DNA of 64,000 nucleotides, taken from NCBI GenBank assembly GCA_002733605.1, contig NVWK01000006.1, forward strand, positions 1 through 64,000, given 5' to 3'. Of the stretch, positions 63,304 to 64,000 are shown one piece after another; the first letter of the stretch is position 1, and every line of letters starts with the position of its first letter. The notes under the pieces are model-generated. The model saw only the letters and a list, made by a program, of their open reading frames with translations, had not been told where the DNA came from and ran no database searches. Source of the stretch: Robiginitomaculum sp. (GTDB lineage: Bacteria; Pseudomonadota; Alphaproteobacteria; Caulobacterales; Maricaulaceae). The translations under genes were made by a program, and so were the position numbers.

Positions 63304-64000
63304 ATGCGTTATCTGCCGATACATGTAGATTTACAAGGCGAAAATGTGCTGATTGCCGGTGGTGGCAAGGCGGCAGAAGCCAAATTGCGCACGCTTGTGG
63401 CAACGGACGCCAATCTGATTGTCATCGCCCCAGAAATCAGTGCCGAAATACGGCGCTGGGTCGAGACGGATAAATGTGTCTGGGAAGCCCGTGCTTTCAC
63501 AAATGCTGATCTGGACAACAAACGGCTTGTCTATGCGGCCACGGAAGATCAGGCTTTGGATACATGTATTGTAGAACAGGCGCGTGCACGCGGTGTTTTG
63601 GTCAATACGGCCGATAATAAACAGGCCTCTGATTTTTTCTCGCCTGCGATTATAGATCGTTCTCCCGTGACGATTTCCATCGGTACAGAGGGCACGTCTC
63701 CGGGTTTGGCCCGGGCGCTAAAGGCCGATATAGAGGCGCGTCTGCCCGAAAGCCTAGGCCGTCTCGCCTTATCTCTGGGCAATGTCCGTAAACACCTTAC
63801 CCATCTATTACCCGATTTCACCAAACGCCAGCAGTTTTGGGCCAAGCTGTTCAATGCCAAGGATGTCCTCAATTGGAATGAACGCGATTTACAGAGTAAA
63901 ATCGATGCCGCCTTGGCTGATAATGATGCAGGATTAGGCCATGTGGCGCTGGTCGGTGCCGGCCCGGGTGACCCCGATCTGTTGACCCATCAAGCTCGCC
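63304..64000 (+). CDS. cysG: Siroheme synthase, cut by window end
   Basis: The frame from ATG 63304 is open to the end of the window and is absent from the ORF track for that reason. The N-terminal part is the precorrin-2 dehydrogenase/ferrochelatase (MRYLPIHVDLQGENVLIAGGG, LVNTADNKQASDFFSPAI, SIGTEGTSPGLARALKADIE). The C-terminal uroporphyrinogen methyltransferase begins with HVALVGAGPGDPDLLT, just before the cut. It makes siroheme for sulfite or nitrite reductase, and shares its uroporphyrinogen substrate with HemE. Confidence 0.95.
   Translation, partial: MRYLPIHVDLQGENVLIAGGGKAAEAKLRTLVATDANLIVIAPEISAEIRRWVETDKCVWEARAFTNADLDNKRLVYAATEDQALDTCIVEQARARGVLVNTADNKQASDFFSPAIIDRSPVTISIGTEGTSPGLARALKADIEARLPESLGRLALSLGNVRKHLTHLLPDFTKRQQFWAKLFNAKDVLNWNERDLQSKIDAALADNDAGLGHVALVGAGPGDPDLLTHQAR

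Overview
The window reads as the chromosome of an alphaproteobacterium of moderate GC, probably marine or aquatic. Supporting signs are the split metH, the zf-CHCC mini-protein, HemJ-type protoporphyrinogen oxidase next to hemE, the XRE-cupin/fpr/cysG arrangement, TonB-dependent receptors and an ilv leader peptide. Family-level placement (for example Maricaulales/Hyphomonadales relatives) is a guess. I see no tRNA, rRNA, CRISPR array, insertion sequence or prophage.

Left part (1-22.6 kb): an ABC ATPase, a zinc-finger mini-protein, a TonB-like protein, polA, a lipoprotein methyltransferase, gpmA and a MATE exporter. The MATE gene is preceded by a promoter, a folded leader and an intrinsic terminator that abuts the first ATG. 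Next come an orphan two-TM protein, a membrane-protein/XRE pair with twin operators, an lldD-like oxidase with a ThDP decarboxylase, a PLP decarboxylase facing them, a desaturase, two TonB-dependent receptors and a CDF metal exporter.

Centre (22.7-34.3 kb): a polyhydroxyalkanoate locus with the composition of pseudomonad medium-chain-length PHA operons (phasin, class II-like phaC, phaZ, phaF/I-like phasin, phaD). It is followed by a methionine operon (metX-metB-metF-metH N half-metH C half) behind a clear SAM-I (S-box) riboswitch, a class I consider uncommon in Alphaproteobacteria.

Right-centre (34.4-51.6 kb): eleven minus-strand genes, ilvD-ilvC-ilvB-ilvM/N-leuA-leuC-leuD-leuB-ilvA-gltD-gltB, form one compact array. 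They follow a 50-codon Val/Ile/Leu-rich leader peptide and a terminator hairpin (attenuation). The array covers branched-chain carbon skeletons and the glutamate used to transaminate them.

Right (51.9-64 kb): an AraC/GyrI regulator, then a BlaI/BlaR1-type pair whose receptor lacks a recognisable penicillin-binding sensor, with two operators on its promoter. Next to it stand three proteins of papain-like folds (LRAT-like, DUF1287, Tae4-like lipoprotein). After these come a sodium:solute symporter with its DUF4212 subunit, hemJ/hemE/hemF, ferredoxin-NADP reductase with an XRE-cupin regulator, and a siroheme synthase cut by the window end. A family of about 30-bp palindromic repeats is scattered through the intergenic regions.
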